The position numbers and the translations under genes are program-made. From Methylobacterium hispanicum (GTDB lineage: Bacteria > Pseudomonadota > Alphaproteobacteria > Rhizobiales > Beijerinckiaceae), in the NCBI RefSeq assembly GCF_022179285.1, contig NZ_BPQO01000012.1, forward strand, positions 104,085 through 168,084: a DNA stretch of 64,000 nt, written 5' to 3'. The stretch's first letter is position 1. Every line of letters begins with the position of its first letter. Positions 43,812-54,976 of this stretch are shown in pieces. Below the pieces are notes generated by a model. That model made no database searches and was not told the origin of the DNA. It saw only the letters and a list, made by a program, of their open reading frames with translations.

Positions 43812-46001
43812 ATGCCCGACCTGCTCCTCGAACTCCGCTCGGAAGAGATCCCCGCCCGCATGCAGCGGCGGGCGGCTGAGGATCTGAAGAAGCTCGTCAC
43901 CGACGCGCTGGTGGAGCGCGGCTTCCTCTACGAGGGCGCCAAGGCCTTCGCGACGCCGCGCCGGCTTGCGCTGCACGTCGCCGGGCTGCCGGCCCGCGGC
44001 GAGGCCGTGCGCGAGGAGCGCCGCGGCCCGCGCGTCGGCGCGCCCGAGGCCGCGGTGCAGGGCTTTCTGAAGGGCGCCGGTCTGACCTCGCTCGACCAGG
44101 CCAGAACGGTCACGGACCCGAAAAAGGGTGAATTCTACCTCGCGGTGATCGAGCGGGAGGGCCGCGAGACGCTCGACGTGCTGGCCGAGATCCTGCCGCA
44201 GATCGTCCGGAGCTTCCCCTGGCCGAAATCGATGCGCTGGGGCGCGGCCTCCGCGCAGCCCGGATCCTTGCGCTGGGTGCGCCCGCTGCAATCGATCGTC
44301 GCCACCTTCGGGCCCGAGACCGAATCGACCGAGGTCGTGCCGTTCTCGGTTGACGGGATCGCGGCCGGCACCACCACCTACGGCCACCGCTTCCTGGCAC
44401 CCGAGGCGATCGAGGTGCGCCGCTTCGACGACTACGTGCAGGCGCTGGAGCGCGCCAAGGTCGTGCTCGACGCCGACCGGCGCAAGGACATCATCCTGCA
44501 CGACGCCCGCGACCTCGCCTTCGCGCAGGGTCTCGACCTCGTGGAGGACGAGGGCCTGCTGGAGGAGGTCGCCGGCCTCGTCGAGTGGCCCGTGACCCTG
44601 ATGGGCCGCTTCGAGGAGAGCTTCCTCGATATCCCCGCCGAGGCGATCCGCGCCACGATCCGGGCGAACCAGAAGTGCTTCGTGCTGCGCAAGTCCGGCA
44701 GCGAAGCTCTGGCGCCGGCCTTCATCCTGGTCTCGAACCTGGAGGCCAGCGACGGCGGTCAGGCCATCACAGCCGGCAACGGCCGCGTGGTGCGGGCGCG
44801 GCTGTCGGACGCGAAGTTCTTCTGGGAGACCGACAAGGCGGTGCGGTTGGAGGACCAACTGCCGAAGCTCGACAGCATCGTCTTCCACGAGAAGCTCGGG
44901 ACGCAGGGTGAGCGGATCGCGCGCATCGCCGCGCTCGCGCGGGAGATCGCGCCGCTGGTCGGAGCCGATCCGGATCTGTCTGAGCGCGCCGCACGGCTCG
45001 CGAAGGCCGATCTCGTCACCGAGATGGTCGGTGAGTTTCCTGAGCTTCAAGGACTGATGGGGCGCAAATACGCGGCGTTGCAGGGTGAAGACCCGAGCGT
45101 CGCGGCGGCGATTGAAGAGCACTACAAGCCGCTGGGGCCGTCCGATCAGGTGCCGAACGATCCGGTGTCAGTCGCGGTGGCGCTCGCCGACAAGCTCGAC
45201 ACGCTGGTCGGATTTTGGGCGATCGACGAGAAGCCGACGGGGAGCAAAGATCCGTTCGCGCTGCGGCGGGCAGCGCTTGGCGTTATCCGCCACGCTTTGG
45301 TAGGCCATCGGCTACGTCTGGTAGATCTATTCGAAGGCCATCTGGCTCGTGTTTTTGATTCAATACAAAAAGCTTACCTCGCAAGCCAGCCTCCCGGCTT
45401 CACGACCTATGCTCGGCTCTCAGTAGGCGGCGGCGAATGGCTAGGTAGGAAGATTGGGCCTGAGTCTATCGGTCTCCTCGCCTTCTTCGCCGACCGCCTC
45501 AAAGTCTACCTCCGCGACCAGGGCGCCCGGCACGACCTGATCGACGCCGTCTTCGCCCTGCCCGGCCAGGACGACCTGCTGATGGTGGTCCGCCGCGTCG
45601 AGGCGCTCGGCACGTTCCTCGACACCGAGGACGGAAAGAACCTGCTCGCCGGCTACAAGCGCGCGGCCAACATCCTGCGCATCGAGGAGAAGAAGGACGG
45701 CCGCGCCTACGATTCCGAGCCGGATGCCGGGCTGATCGCGTCGTCCGGCCAGCCGGAGGAGCGGGCGCTGCACGAGGCGCTCGGCGTCGCGCGCGCCGAA
45801 GCCTCCTCGGCGGTCGGCGCCGAGGATTTCGAGGGTGCGATGCGGGCGCTCTCGCGGCTGCGCGCGCCGGTCGATGCCTTCTTCGACGAGGTCACGGTGA
45901 ACGCCGAGGATCCGGCTCTGCGGGCCAACCGCCTCGCGCTCTTGAACGCGCTGCGCGCCGCCACGCGGGAGGTGGCGGACTTCTCGCGCATCGAGGGCTG
46001 A
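43812..46001 (+). CDS. glyS: Glycyl-tRNA synthetase beta subunit
   Basis: A 729-residue beta subunit that binds tRNA and completes the glycyl-tRNA synthetase. It starts [20 protein letters not shown]. The signatures are [22 protein letters not shown]-like [10 protein letters not shown], the long HD-related region ([21 protein letters not shown] near 400), and the C-terminal DALR/anticodon domain ([20 protein letters not shown]). A stretch coding residues about 490-555 (45285-45470) has much lower GC than the rest, yet the frame is intact. The following 38 bases lead into a family A repeat. Confidence 0.96.
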   Translation: MPDLLLELRSEEIPARMQRRAAEDLKKLVTDALVERGFLYEGAKAFATPRRLALHVAGLPARGEAVREERRGPRVGAPEAAVQGFLKGAGLTSLDQARTVTDPKKGEFYLAVIEREGRETLDVLAEILPQIVRSFPWPKSMRWGAASAQPGSLRWVRPLQSIVATFGPETESTEVVPFSVDGIAAGTTTYGHRFLAPEAIEVRRFDDYVQALERAKVVLDADRRKDIILHDARDLAFAQGLDLVEDEGLLEEVAGLVEWPVTLMGRFEESFLDIPAEAIRATIRANQKCFVLRKSGSEALAPAFILVSNLEASDGGQAITAGNGRVVRARLSDAKFFWETDKAVRLEDQLPKLDSIVFHEKLGTQGERIARIAALAREIAPLVGADPDLSERAARLAKADLVTEMVGEFPELQGLMGRKYAALQGEDPSVAAAIEEHYKPLGPSDQVPNDPVSVAVALADKLDTLVGFWAIDEKPTGSKDPFALRRAALGVIRHALVGHRLRLVDLFEGHLARVFDSIQKAYLASQPPGFTTYARLSVGGGEWLGRKIGPESIGLLAFFADRLKVYLRDQGARHDLIDAVFALPGQDDLLMVVRRVEALGTFLDTEDGKNLLAGYKRAANILRIEEKKDGRAYDSEPDAGLIASSGQPEERALHEALGVARAEASSAVGAEDFEGAMRALSRLRAPVDAFFDEVTVNAEDPALRANRLALLNALRAATREVADFSRIEG

Positions 46002-46031
46002 GGGGCAGGCCCTCCGGTGCGGTTCAGACTC

Positions 46032-46184
46032 GACGCGCCCCCTCTCCCATAGGGAGAGGGTTGGGGTGAGGGGTATGACGCACCAGAACTGCGCACGCCT
46101 TCGACGCGCGTTCAGATCGAGACATACTCGGCAGCCTCATACCCCTCACCCTGTCCCTCTCCCTATGGGAGAGGGGACCCGCGC
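46032..46184. repeat. Family A palindromic intergenic repeat, copy 3
   Basis: About 153 bases between the convergent glyS and IalB-like genes. The left arm GCGCCCCCTCTCCCATAGGG continues AGAGGGTTGGGGTGAGGGG. The right arm CCCCTCACCCTGTCCCTC continues TCCCTATGGGAGAGGGGACC. The centre has GCACGCCTTCGACGCGCGT. The near-perfect pairing predicts a hairpin of about 45-50 bp, which could end transcription of both genes. Confidence 0.88.
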
Positions 46185-46238
46185 GTCCGCGAACAGGCGT
46201 GGTAATTCCGTAGCGCGTCGGGAGACGCGCTCCCGCCC

Positions 46239-46895
46239 CTACTTGCACTCCTCACGCGCCCGCTTCATCGCGTCGGCGAAGCCGGCCAGCGCGTACTCGT
46301 CGGCGGTCGGGTTGCCGCGCATCGAGGTCGTGCGGACCGTGAGCTTCGGGGTGCGGCCGCTCATCTCGGTGACCACCCGGGTTTCCTCGGCCGGGTTCTG
46401 CAGCCAGGCGTTGCCGTCCTTGGTCACCAGCCCGTAGCGCGCGGTGCCGATGTTGAGGGAGGGGTCGCTCGGCGCGGCGGCCGCGCCGGCCTTCCCTTGC
46501 GCGGCGGCGGGCTTGGCGGGGAAGCCCAGCATCACCGCCACCTCGTTCTGGACGTTCTCGGCCTTGCGCACCGTCACGAACAGGTAGGCGGTGTCGCGCT
46601 TGAGGGTGTTGGGCGAACGGGCCTGCGGCTGGGCGATGGCGTAGCAGACGCGCGCCTTGCCCTGACCGTTGGTGAAGACGTTCCAGTCGCCGATCACCGC
46701 CACCGGCACCGCCTGCTGCATGCCGGGCGGGGTCGCGGGCTTCTTCTCGCGCCCGCGCCGGCCGCGGCGCGGCGCGGCCTCGTCGGCCTCCTGTGCGTGC
46801 GCCGTCCGCATCCCCGCCAGATCGCTCAAGCCGGCCGGCAGCGGCGCGAGGAGAGCGAGGGCTCCGACCGGGAGCAGGCAGAGGGCACGGCGCAT
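46239..46895 (-). CDS. Invasion-associated locus B (IalB) family exported protein
   Basis: A 218-residue exported protein. Signal peptide residues 1 to about 34 (cleavage near AHA). A basic linker (RRGRRGREKKPA) leads to the IalB-like domain at about 60-215, with GDWNVFTNGQGKARVCYAIA and the conserved AFLFVTVRK-like segment TAYLFVTVRKAENVQNEVAVM. Two Cys (about 82 and 217) could pair. ATG 46895 is favoured by AGGATG upstream. The family is found in Bartonella and Hyphomicrobiales; its molecular function is unclear. Confidence 0.82.
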   Translation of the reverse strand: MRRALCLLPVGALALLAPLPAGLSDLAGMRTAHAQEADEAAPRRGRRGREKKPATPPGMQQAVPVAVIGDWNVFTNGQGKARVCYAIAQPQARSPNTLKRDTAYLFVTVRKAENVQNEVAVMLGFPAKPAAAQGKAGAAAAPSDPSLNIGTARYGLVTKDGNAWLQNPAEETRVVTEMSGRTPKLTVRTTSMRGNPTADEYALAGFADAMKRAREECK

Positions 46896-47024
46896 CGGCA
46901 CATCCTGAACAGCATCGTCCGGCACCGCGGCTCCCGCCGGGCGCAGGGTTTAGTGACGCTTGCGCTCAAGGACGGCAAGAGGGGCGGCAGGAGCGAGCGG
47001 ACGGCAGGCCCCGCCCTCCCCTTC

Positions 47025-47300
47025 TCAGGCGGCGCGGATCTCGGCCGCGTTGGCGGCCGCCATGGCGGCGACCGGAAGCGCGGGCTCGGAGACCGCGATG
47101 GTCACCGCCGGCTCGACCACGATCTCGGCCGCGGCGCGCGGCTGCGGGTCGTTGTAGGGGGTGTTGTAGCCCTTGCGCACGGCGGCCCAAAAGGCCTCGC
47201 GCGCGAGGCCCGAGCCCGTGAGAGCGGCATCGATCATCGCGGTCGCGGACGCCGCCATCTCGGGCGCCTCTTCCGGCTTGATCCAACTCTCGACGGGCAT
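47025..47300 (-). CDS. Small hypothetical protein
   Basis: A 91-residue acidic, mostly helical protein. It starts PVESWIKPEEAPEMAASATA. A conserved-looking core AREAFWAAVRKGYNTPYND near residues 35-55 is followed by an Ala/Val-rich C-terminus. ATG 47300 was preferred over an ATG at 47321. No family is recognised, but the NTPYND motif suggests a conserved Hyphomicrobiales protein. Confidence 0.55.
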   Translation of the reverse strand: MPVESWIKPEEAPEMAASATAMIDAALTGSGLAREAFWAAVRKGYNTPYNDPQPRAAAEIVVEPAVTIAVSEPALPVAAMAAANAAEIRAA

Positions 47301-47395
47301 GCTGCGATCTCCGATCCACACGGCCGAGCTTATGGCGCAACGGACTTAGCTGAACGGTGAACGCCGGGGCGTTGCGAATGGTTGCGGCGCACAAT

Positions 47396-48796
47396 TCACG
47401 CGGGTTTTGCCGCCGCCTCCCCGAGCCGCGCGATCCAGGCCTCGGCCTGTCGGCGAACGTTGTCGGGCGCGGTGCCGCCGTAGCTGGTGCGGCTCGCCAC
47501 CGAATTCGCGACGCCGAGCACCGCGTAGACCGCGTCGGTGATGCGGGGCTCGGCCGCCTGCATCTCGGGCAGCGTGAGTTCCTCCAGCCCGACGCCCCGG
47601 GCCGAGGCCGCGCCGACGAGGCGGCCGGTGACGTGGTGGGCCTGCCGGAAGGGCAGCCCGAGTTCGCGCACCAGCCAGTCGGCGAGGTCGGTGGCGGTGC
47701 TGTAGCCGGAACCCGCGGCTTTGCTCAGCACGTCCGCGACGGGCTCAAGGTCGCGCACCATGCCGGTCATCGCGGCGAGGCACAGCGAGAGGGCCTGGAG
47801 CGCGTCGAAAGTGCCCTCCTTGTCCTCCTGCATGTCCTTCGAGTAGGCGAGCGGCAGCCCCTTCATCACGATGAGCAGGCCGGTGAGCGCGCCGACGATG
47901 CGGCCGGCCTTGGCGCGCACCAGCTCGGCGGCGTCGGGGTTGCGCTTCTGCGGCATGATCGACGAGCCGGTGGTGAAGCCGTCCGAGAGCCGCACGAAGC
48001 CGAACTGCGCCGAGGTCCAGACGACCAGCTCCTCGGCGAAGCGCGAGAGATGCACGGCGCAGATCGAGGCGGCGGAGAGCGATTCCAGCGCGAAGTCGCG
48101 GTCGGCCACCGAATCGAGGGAGTTCGCGGTCGGGCGGTCGAAGCCGAGCGCGGCGGCGGTCGCGTGCCGATCGATCGGGAAGGAGGTGCCGGCGAGCGCC
48201 GCGGCACCGAGCGGGCACTCGTTGAGGCGCGCGCGCGCGTCGCGGAACCGGCCGCGGTCGCGCGCCAGCATCTCCACGTAGGCCAGGCAATGGTGCCCGA
48301 AGGTGACGGGCTGGGCCGATTGCAGGTGAGTGAAGCCCGGCATCACGGTCCCGGCATGGGCCAGCGCCTTGTCGGCCAGCGCCCGCTGCAGCTCGGCGGC
48401 CTGGGCGTCCAGCGAATCGAGGGTGTCGCGCACCCAGAGCTTCATGTCGGTGGCGACTTGGTCGTTGCGCGAGCGCGCGGTGTGGAGGCGTCCCGCGGCC
48501 GGGCCGACGATCTCGGTCAGCCGGCTCTCCACCGACATGTGGATGTCCTCGAGCTCGCGGCGGAACACGAAGCTGCCGGCCTCGATCTCGGCCTGCACGG
48601 ACTTGAGCCCGGCCTGGATCGCGGCCACATCGTCGGCCGGTAGGATGCCGGCCTCGCCCAGCATCGTCACATGCGCCAGCGAGCCGCGGATGTCCTGGGG
48701 CGCGAGGCGCTTGTCGAACCCGATCGAGGCGTTGATCTCCTCCATGATCTCGGCCGGGCCGCTCGCGAAGCGGCCGCCCCACATCCGGTTGCTCAT
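47396..48796 (-). CDS. argH: Argininosuccinate lyase
   Basis: A 466-residue fumarase/aspartase superfamily enzyme that splits argininosuccinate into arginine and fumarate, the last step of arginine synthesis. The superfamily signature [20 protein letters not shown] is near residue 275. The N-terminal [20 protein letters not shown] and [12 protein letters not shown] are also typical. The length is normal and all motifs are intact. It forms a homotetramer in the cytoplasm. It is divergent from the TlpA-type thioredoxin gene with 45 bases between the starts, a very short shared promoter region. Confidence 0.97.
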   Translation of the reverse strand: MSNRMWGGRFASGPAEIMEEINASIGFDKRLAPQDIRGSLAHVTMLGEAGILPADDVAAIQAGLKSVQAEIEAGSFVFRRELEDIHMSVESRLTEIVGPAAGRLHTARSRNDQVATDMKLWVRDTLDSLDAQAAELQRALADKALAHAGTVMPGFTHLQSAQPVTFGHHCLAYVEMLARDRGRFRDARARLNECPLGAAALAGTSFPIDRHATAAALGFDRPTANSLDSVADRDFALESLSAASICAVHLSRFAEELVVWTSAQFGFVRLSDGFTTGSSIMPQKRNPDAAELVRAKAGRIVGALTGLLIVMKGLPLAYSKDMQEDKEGTFDALQALSLCLAAMTGMVRDLEPVADVLSKAAGSGYSTATDLADWLVRELGLPFRQAHHVTGRLVGAASARGVGLEELTLPEMQAAEPRITDAVYAVLGVANSVASRTSYGGTAPDNVRRQAEAWIARLGEAAAKPA

Positions 48797-48841
48797 GCTC
48801 TCAACGTCCCTTCCGCGCTCACATCAGGACAGGCAAGGCTG

Positions 48842-49474
48842 ATGCCCAGACCCATCGCGCGCCTCGCCATCGGCGCCGGCCTCGTCACGGCCCTCGTCGC
48901 TGGGCTTGCCCTATACGGGACGGGCTCCATCACCGGCAACGGGGCGGGGCCCTGCGCCGCCTCGATGCCGGCCCTCGCCCGCGTCGCGCAGACCAGCCGC
49001 GGCGACGTCGCGGCTATGCAGGCGCCCGACGGCCCGAAGCCCGCCCCGGACCTCGCCTTCCGGGGGCCGGACGGGACCGAGATGCGGCTCGGGGATCTCC
49101 GCGGCAAGCTGCTCCTCGTGAATCTCTGGGCGACGTGGTGCGCCCCCTGCAAGGCCGAGATGCCGGCCCTCGACCGGCTGCAGGCCGCGCTCGGCGGGCC
49201 GGACTTCGCGGTGGTGGCGATCAACCTCGACACCCGAAACACGGAGAAGCCGCCCGTGTGGATGCGGGAGAACGGCATCGCGCAGCTCGCCTACTACGCC
49301 GATCCCGGTGGGCGGGTGCTGCCGGCCGTGCAGCGCGACACCGGCTCCACCGGCCTCCCGACGACGCTGCTCATCGACGGCGCCGGCTGCACGATCGGCG
49401 TGATGAAGGGCCCGGCCGAGTGGTCGGGCGCGGACGCGCGCACGCTGATCCAGGCCGCTTTGGGGCGAAGCTGA
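48842..49474 (+). CDS. tlpA: Membrane-anchored TlpA-type thiol:disulfide oxidoreductase
   Basis: A 210-residue periplasmic thioredoxin-fold protein held by an N-terminal anchor (residues 7-28). The redox motif WATWCAPCKAEM contains Cys100 and Cys103, followed by the cis-Pro in TGLPTTLLID near 178. Two further cysteines are present (about 38 and 187). Family members reduce apocytochrome c or Cu-loading factors for cytochrome oxidase. It is divergent from argH. The family B repeat lies directly after its stop. Confidence 0.88.
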   Translation: MPRPIARLAIGAGLVTALVAGLALYGTGSITGNGAGPCAASMPALARVAQTSRGDVAAMQAPDGPKPAPDLAFRGPDGTEMRLGDLRGKLLLVNLWATWCAPCKAEMPALDRLQAALGGPDFAVVAINLDTRNTEKPPVWMRENGIAQLAYYADPGGRVLPAVQRDTGSTGLPTTLLIDGAGCTIGVMKGPAEWSGADARTLIQAALGRS

Positions 49475-49482
49475 CCGACGCA

Positions 49483-49658
49483 CCTCCCTCTCCCCTCTGC
49501 GGGAGAGGGTGGGCCGGCCGTCAGGTCGGGTCGGGTGAGGGGAGCGACGGTGCCAGATAGCGCTCGGCATCGGCGTTGAGCCTGCGCCGGAAGCTGGGTT
49601 CCCCTCACCCGCCCCCTGCTGACGCAGGGCCCCCCTCCCCCGCAGAGGGGGGAGGGAA
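49483..49658. repeat. Family B palindromic intergenic repeat, copy 2
   Basis: About 176 bases filling the gap between the convergent tlpA and hybrid kinase genes. The outer arms CCTCCCTCTCCCCTCTGCGG and CCCGCAGAGGGGGGAGGGA match copy 1 at 23.6 kb. An inner pair GGGTGAGGGGAG/TTCCCCTCACCC is also present. The two arms flank a less conserved centre. It can act as a bidirectional terminator. Confidence 0.8.
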
Positions 49659-49670
49659 CCGCGTAGAGCC

Positions 49671-52082
<2,412 letters not shown>

Positions 52083-52166
52083 TCAAAAACCCACACGCTG
52101 AAGCAACACCCTCCATATAGGGCGCCGTCCGGCGGGAACGCGCCGAAATCGCGGCTCGCCGGCCGT

Positions 52167-53069
52167 TCAGGACATGCGCGCGGCGCGGCCGGTGCGGACG
52201 GCGTCGAGGCCGTAGAGGACGAGCGCCAGCCAGATCAGCGCCAGCATGACGATCCGCTGCGGCTCGACCCGCTCGCCGAAGACCAGCACGCTGAGGATCA
52301 GCAGGCAGGTCGGGGCGATGTACTGCATCAGGCCCAGCGTCGCGAGGCGCAGGCGCTCGGCGGCGGCCGCGAACCAGATCAGCGGCAGCGCCGTGGTGAT
52401 CCCGGTGAGCAGCAGCAGGACGAGGGCGCGGGGCTCGGGCGGCAGGAACGGCTCGGGCGCCTGCCAGAGCCAGGCCGCGCAGAAGGGCGCGAGGATCAGC
52501 GTCTCGGCGAGCAGCCCGAGCGTCGGATCGACGCCCACCACCTTCCGGATCAGCCCGTAGAGCGCGAAGGTCAGCGCGAGCGAGAGCGAGATCAGCGGCA
52601 GGTCGCCGGCCCAGACCACCGCGACGCCGACGCCGGAGGCGGCGATGGCGACCGCCACAAGCTGGAGCGGCCGCAGCCGCTCGCCGAGCACCAGCCTGCC
52701 GAGACCGACGCTGACCAGGGGATTGATGTAGTAGCCGAGGCTGGCATCCAGCAGGTGGCCCGCCTTCACGGCCTGCAGGTAGAGCAGCCAGTTCACCGCG
52801 ATCAGCAGGGCCGAGGCGACGAGGAGCGCGTGGCGCGGGCGCAGCGGGAACGGATTGCGCAGGCGGGCGCGCCAGACCAGCACCAGCGCGCCGACGAAGA
52901 GCCCCGACCAGATGATGCGCTCGGCCAGGATGTAGGCCGGGGTGAATTGCCCGAGCAGCCGGAAATGCACCGGCACGACGAGGCCCCAGCTCAGATAGGC
53001 CGCGAGCGCGTAGACGAAGCCCAAGGCATCTGCCCCCCGCCCGCAACGAGCGGCGGGCCGGCGCCTCAT
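52167..53069 (-). CDS. rarD: RarD/EamA family transporter
   Basis: A 300-residue ten-span inner-membrane protein of the drug/metabolite transporter superfamily, RarD branch. It starts GFVYALAAYLSWGLVVPVHF and has the AERIIWSGLFVGALVLVW segment and repeated EamA halves. The C-terminal half carries the GLMQYIAPTCLLILSVLVFGE signature. The physiological substrate is not known for RarD. The N-terminal 15 residues ([14 protein letters not shown]) may not be translated if a later start is used. It is downstream of the PilZ-like small exported protein region and transcribed alone. Confidence 0.87.
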   Translation of the reverse strand: MRRRPAARCGRGADALGFVYALAAYLSWGLVVPVHFRLLGQFTPAYILAERIIWSGLFVGALVLVWRARLRNPFPLRPRHALLVASALLIAVNWLLYLQAVKAGHLLDASLGYYINPLVSVGLGRLVLGERLRPLQLVAVAIAASGVGVAVVWAGDLPLISLSLALTFALYGLIRKVVGVDPTLGLLAETLILAPFCAAWLWQAPEPFLPPEPRALVLLLLTGITTALPLIWFAAAAERLRLATLGLMQYIAPTCLLILSVLVFGERVEPQRIVMLALIWLALVLYGLDAVRTGRAARMS

Positions 53070-53131
53070 AGACCCCGGGGCGTCGCGCCGTCAGGTGTGC
53101 GGGCGCACGCCGACGTGATCGCGTGGCACCG

Positions 53132-53413
53132 TCAGCGCCGGCCGGCGGGCAGGATCGGGTCGCCGCGCATCAGGGCGTTCAGGCGCTCGGTGTCGAAGCC
53201 GCTCGGCACCTTGGGAGCCGCGACCTTCTGGGGGGCGGCCGGGGCGGCGGGCTTGGGCACGGCGATCGAGCCGGTGGCCGAGGGCTCCGGGACGGCGGCG
53301 CGCACCGCGGGGGGCGGCGCCAAGTGGCCGAGGCGGTCGGCGCTGACGAAGCCGACGACCAGGGTGCTGAGGCCGACGACGCAGCCGCCGGTGATGAGAC
53401 GCAGGGTACGCAC
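53132..53413 (-). CDS. Small exported or anchored Pro/Ala-rich protein
   Basis: A 93-residue protein. One hydrophobic stretch at residues 5-24 (LITGGCVVGLSTLVVGFV) acts as a signal or anchor. The rest is Pro/Ala/Lys-rich and disordered, ending ERLNALMRGDPILPAGRR. The ending could be a short recognition helix. It is divergent from the Rmf-like gene. No family is recognised. Confidence 0.6.
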   Translation of the reverse strand: MRTLRLITGGCVVGLSTLVVGFVSADRLGHLAPPPAVRAAVPEPSATGSIAVPKPAAPAAPQKVAAPKVPSGFDTERLNALMRGDPILPAGRR

Positions 53414-53515
53414 GCGACAAATCCGATCACACCGGACGAGGCACCAGACCTAACCCGAGGCCGTTAACGAAGCGGAACGCCGAAGACTGACGACACGACC
53501 GACAGGGAGATTTCG

Positions 53516-53680
53516 ATGGATCCGAAGGCCACCGCGAGCGACAGCCCCTTCATCCAGGGCCGCAACGCCCGCCTCTACGGCAAGCCGGTGAGCGAGTGCC
53601 CCTACGCCGAGGGCACGCAGGAGCGCGCCGCCTGGATGCAGGCCTACGAGGAGGCCGCCGACACCGACGCGAACGGCTGA
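53516..53680 (+). CDS. Rmf-like (ribosome modulation factor / CrpP fold) small protein
   Basis: A 54-residue protein, below the usual size limit for gene finding. An excellent ribosome site CAGGGAG lies before ATG 53516. The chain SPFIQGRNARLYGKPVSECP then YAEGTQERAAWMQAYEEA follows the Rmf/CrpP pattern: G-x4-x-G-K, then C-P-Y, then a polar residue and R-x2-W-x2-A/G-[YW]-x-E-A. Rmf dimerises ribosomes into 100S particles in stationary phase; many Hyphomicrobiales carry several Rmf-like paralogues of unknown role. Function is inferred by pattern only. Confidence 0.75.
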   Translation: MDPKATASDSPFIQGRNARLYGKPVSECPYAEGTQERAAWMQAYEEAADTDANG

Positions 53681-53790
53681 GAGCGCCGGGCCGGCCCCGC
53701 GCGGGGCCGGCCCGGCCGCTCTCGGCTTGACCTCGGACCGGCGCCCGGGCTTCGTGCGGCCCGAGATCGACAGAAACCCGAGCGCGTCCG

Positions 53791-54963
53791 TTGAGGAAGA
53801 ACCCGACTTTCGGCCCCGCCACCCGCCTGGTCCATGCGGGGCGCGACCCGTCGCAGCAGCACGGCTTCGTCAACACGCCGATCTATCGCGGCTCGACGGT
53901 GCTCTACCCGACCTACGACGCGATCAAGCACCGGCGCGGGCGCTACAATTACGGCACCTCCGGCACGCCGACGATGGACGCGCTCACCGAGGCCTGGACG
54001 GAGCTCGCGGGCGCGGCCGGCACGGTGGCGACGCCCTCGGGGCTGGCCGCGCTCACCGTCGCGCTGATGGCCGCCGTCTCGGCGGGCGACCACCTCCTCG
54101 TCACCGATTCCGCCTACCGCCCGACCCGTCAGTTCTGCGACGGCGTGCTCGCCCGCTTCGGCGTCGAGACGACCTACTACGATCCGACGGTGGGCGCCGG
54201 CATCGCGGCGCTGATGCGCGACAACACCCGCGCGGTGCTCGTCGAGGCGCCTGGCTCGCAGAGCTTCGAGATGCAGGACGTGCCGGCGATCGCGGAGGTG
54301 GTCCACGCCCGCGGCGGCACCGTGATCATGGACAACACCTGGGCGACGCCGCTCCTGTTCCCGCCGCACGAGCGCGGCGTCGATATCGCGGTCGAGGCCG
54401 GGACCAAGTATCTCAGCGGCGGCTCGGACCTGCTGATCGGCCTGACCTCGGCCAACGCGAAGCATTTCCCGGCGGTGCGGCGCACCTTCGACCACTTCGC
54501 CCTGTGCGCCGGCCCGGAGGACATCTTCCTGGCGCTGCGCGGCCTGCGCACGATGTCCCTGCGCCTGCGCGAGCACGGCCGGGCCGGGCTCGAGATGGCG
54601 CAGTGGCTGCAGGCCCGGCCCGAAGTGCTGCGGGTGCTCCACCCGGGCCTCCCCGACGATCCCGGCCACGCGATCTGGCGGCGCGACTTCGCGGGCGCCT
54701 CCGGCCTGTTCGGCGTGATCCTGAAGCCGTGCCCCGAGGCGGCGCTCGCCGCGATGCTCGACGGGCTCGAACTCTTCGGGATGGGCTTCTCCTGGGGCGG
54801 CTTCGAGAGCCTCGTGATCCCGTTCGACTGCGCGCCCTACCGCACGGCCACCAGCTGGGCGCCGGGCGGCTGGGGTCTGCGCTTCCATATCGGCCTGGAG
54901 GACACGGCGGACCTGAAGGCCGACCTGGAGGCCGGCTTCGCGCGGCTCCGGGCGGCGAGCTGA
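53791..54963 (+). CDS. metC: Cystathionine beta-lyase (PLP-dependent)
   Basis: A 390-residue Cys/Met metabolism PLP enzyme. It makes homocysteine from cystathionine (release of pyruvate and ammonia). The Schiff-base Lys lies in VEAGTKYLSGGSD near residue 210. IMDNTWATPLLFPP near 180 holds the cofactor Asp. NYGTSGTPTMDALTEAWTEL and GFSWGGFESLVIPFD identify the MetC branch. The frame starts with TTG at 53791 and no strong ribosome site is seen; no in-frame ATG lies nearby upstream. It is convergent with xoxF, with 13 bases between the stops. Confidence 0.93.
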   Translation: MRKNPTFGPATRLVHAGRDPSQQHGFVNTPIYRGSTVLYPTYDAIKHRRGRYNYGTSGTPTMDALTEAWTELAGAAGTVATPSGLAALTVALMAAVSAGDHLLVTDSAYRPTRQFCDGVLARFGVETTYYDPTVGAGIAALMRDNTRAVLVEAPGSQSFEMQDVPAIAEVVHARGGTVIMDNTWATPLLFPPHERGVDIAVEAGTKYLSGGSDLLIGLTSANAKHFPAVRRTFDHFALCAGPEDIFLALRGLRTMSLRLREHGRAGLEMAQWLQARPEVLRVLHPGLPDDPGHAIWRRDFAGASGLFGVILKPCPEAALAAMLDGLELFGMGFSWGGFESLVIPFDCAPYRTATSWAPGGWGLRFHIGLEDTADLKADLEAGFARLRAAS

Positions 54964-54976
54964 GTCTCGCCGCTCC

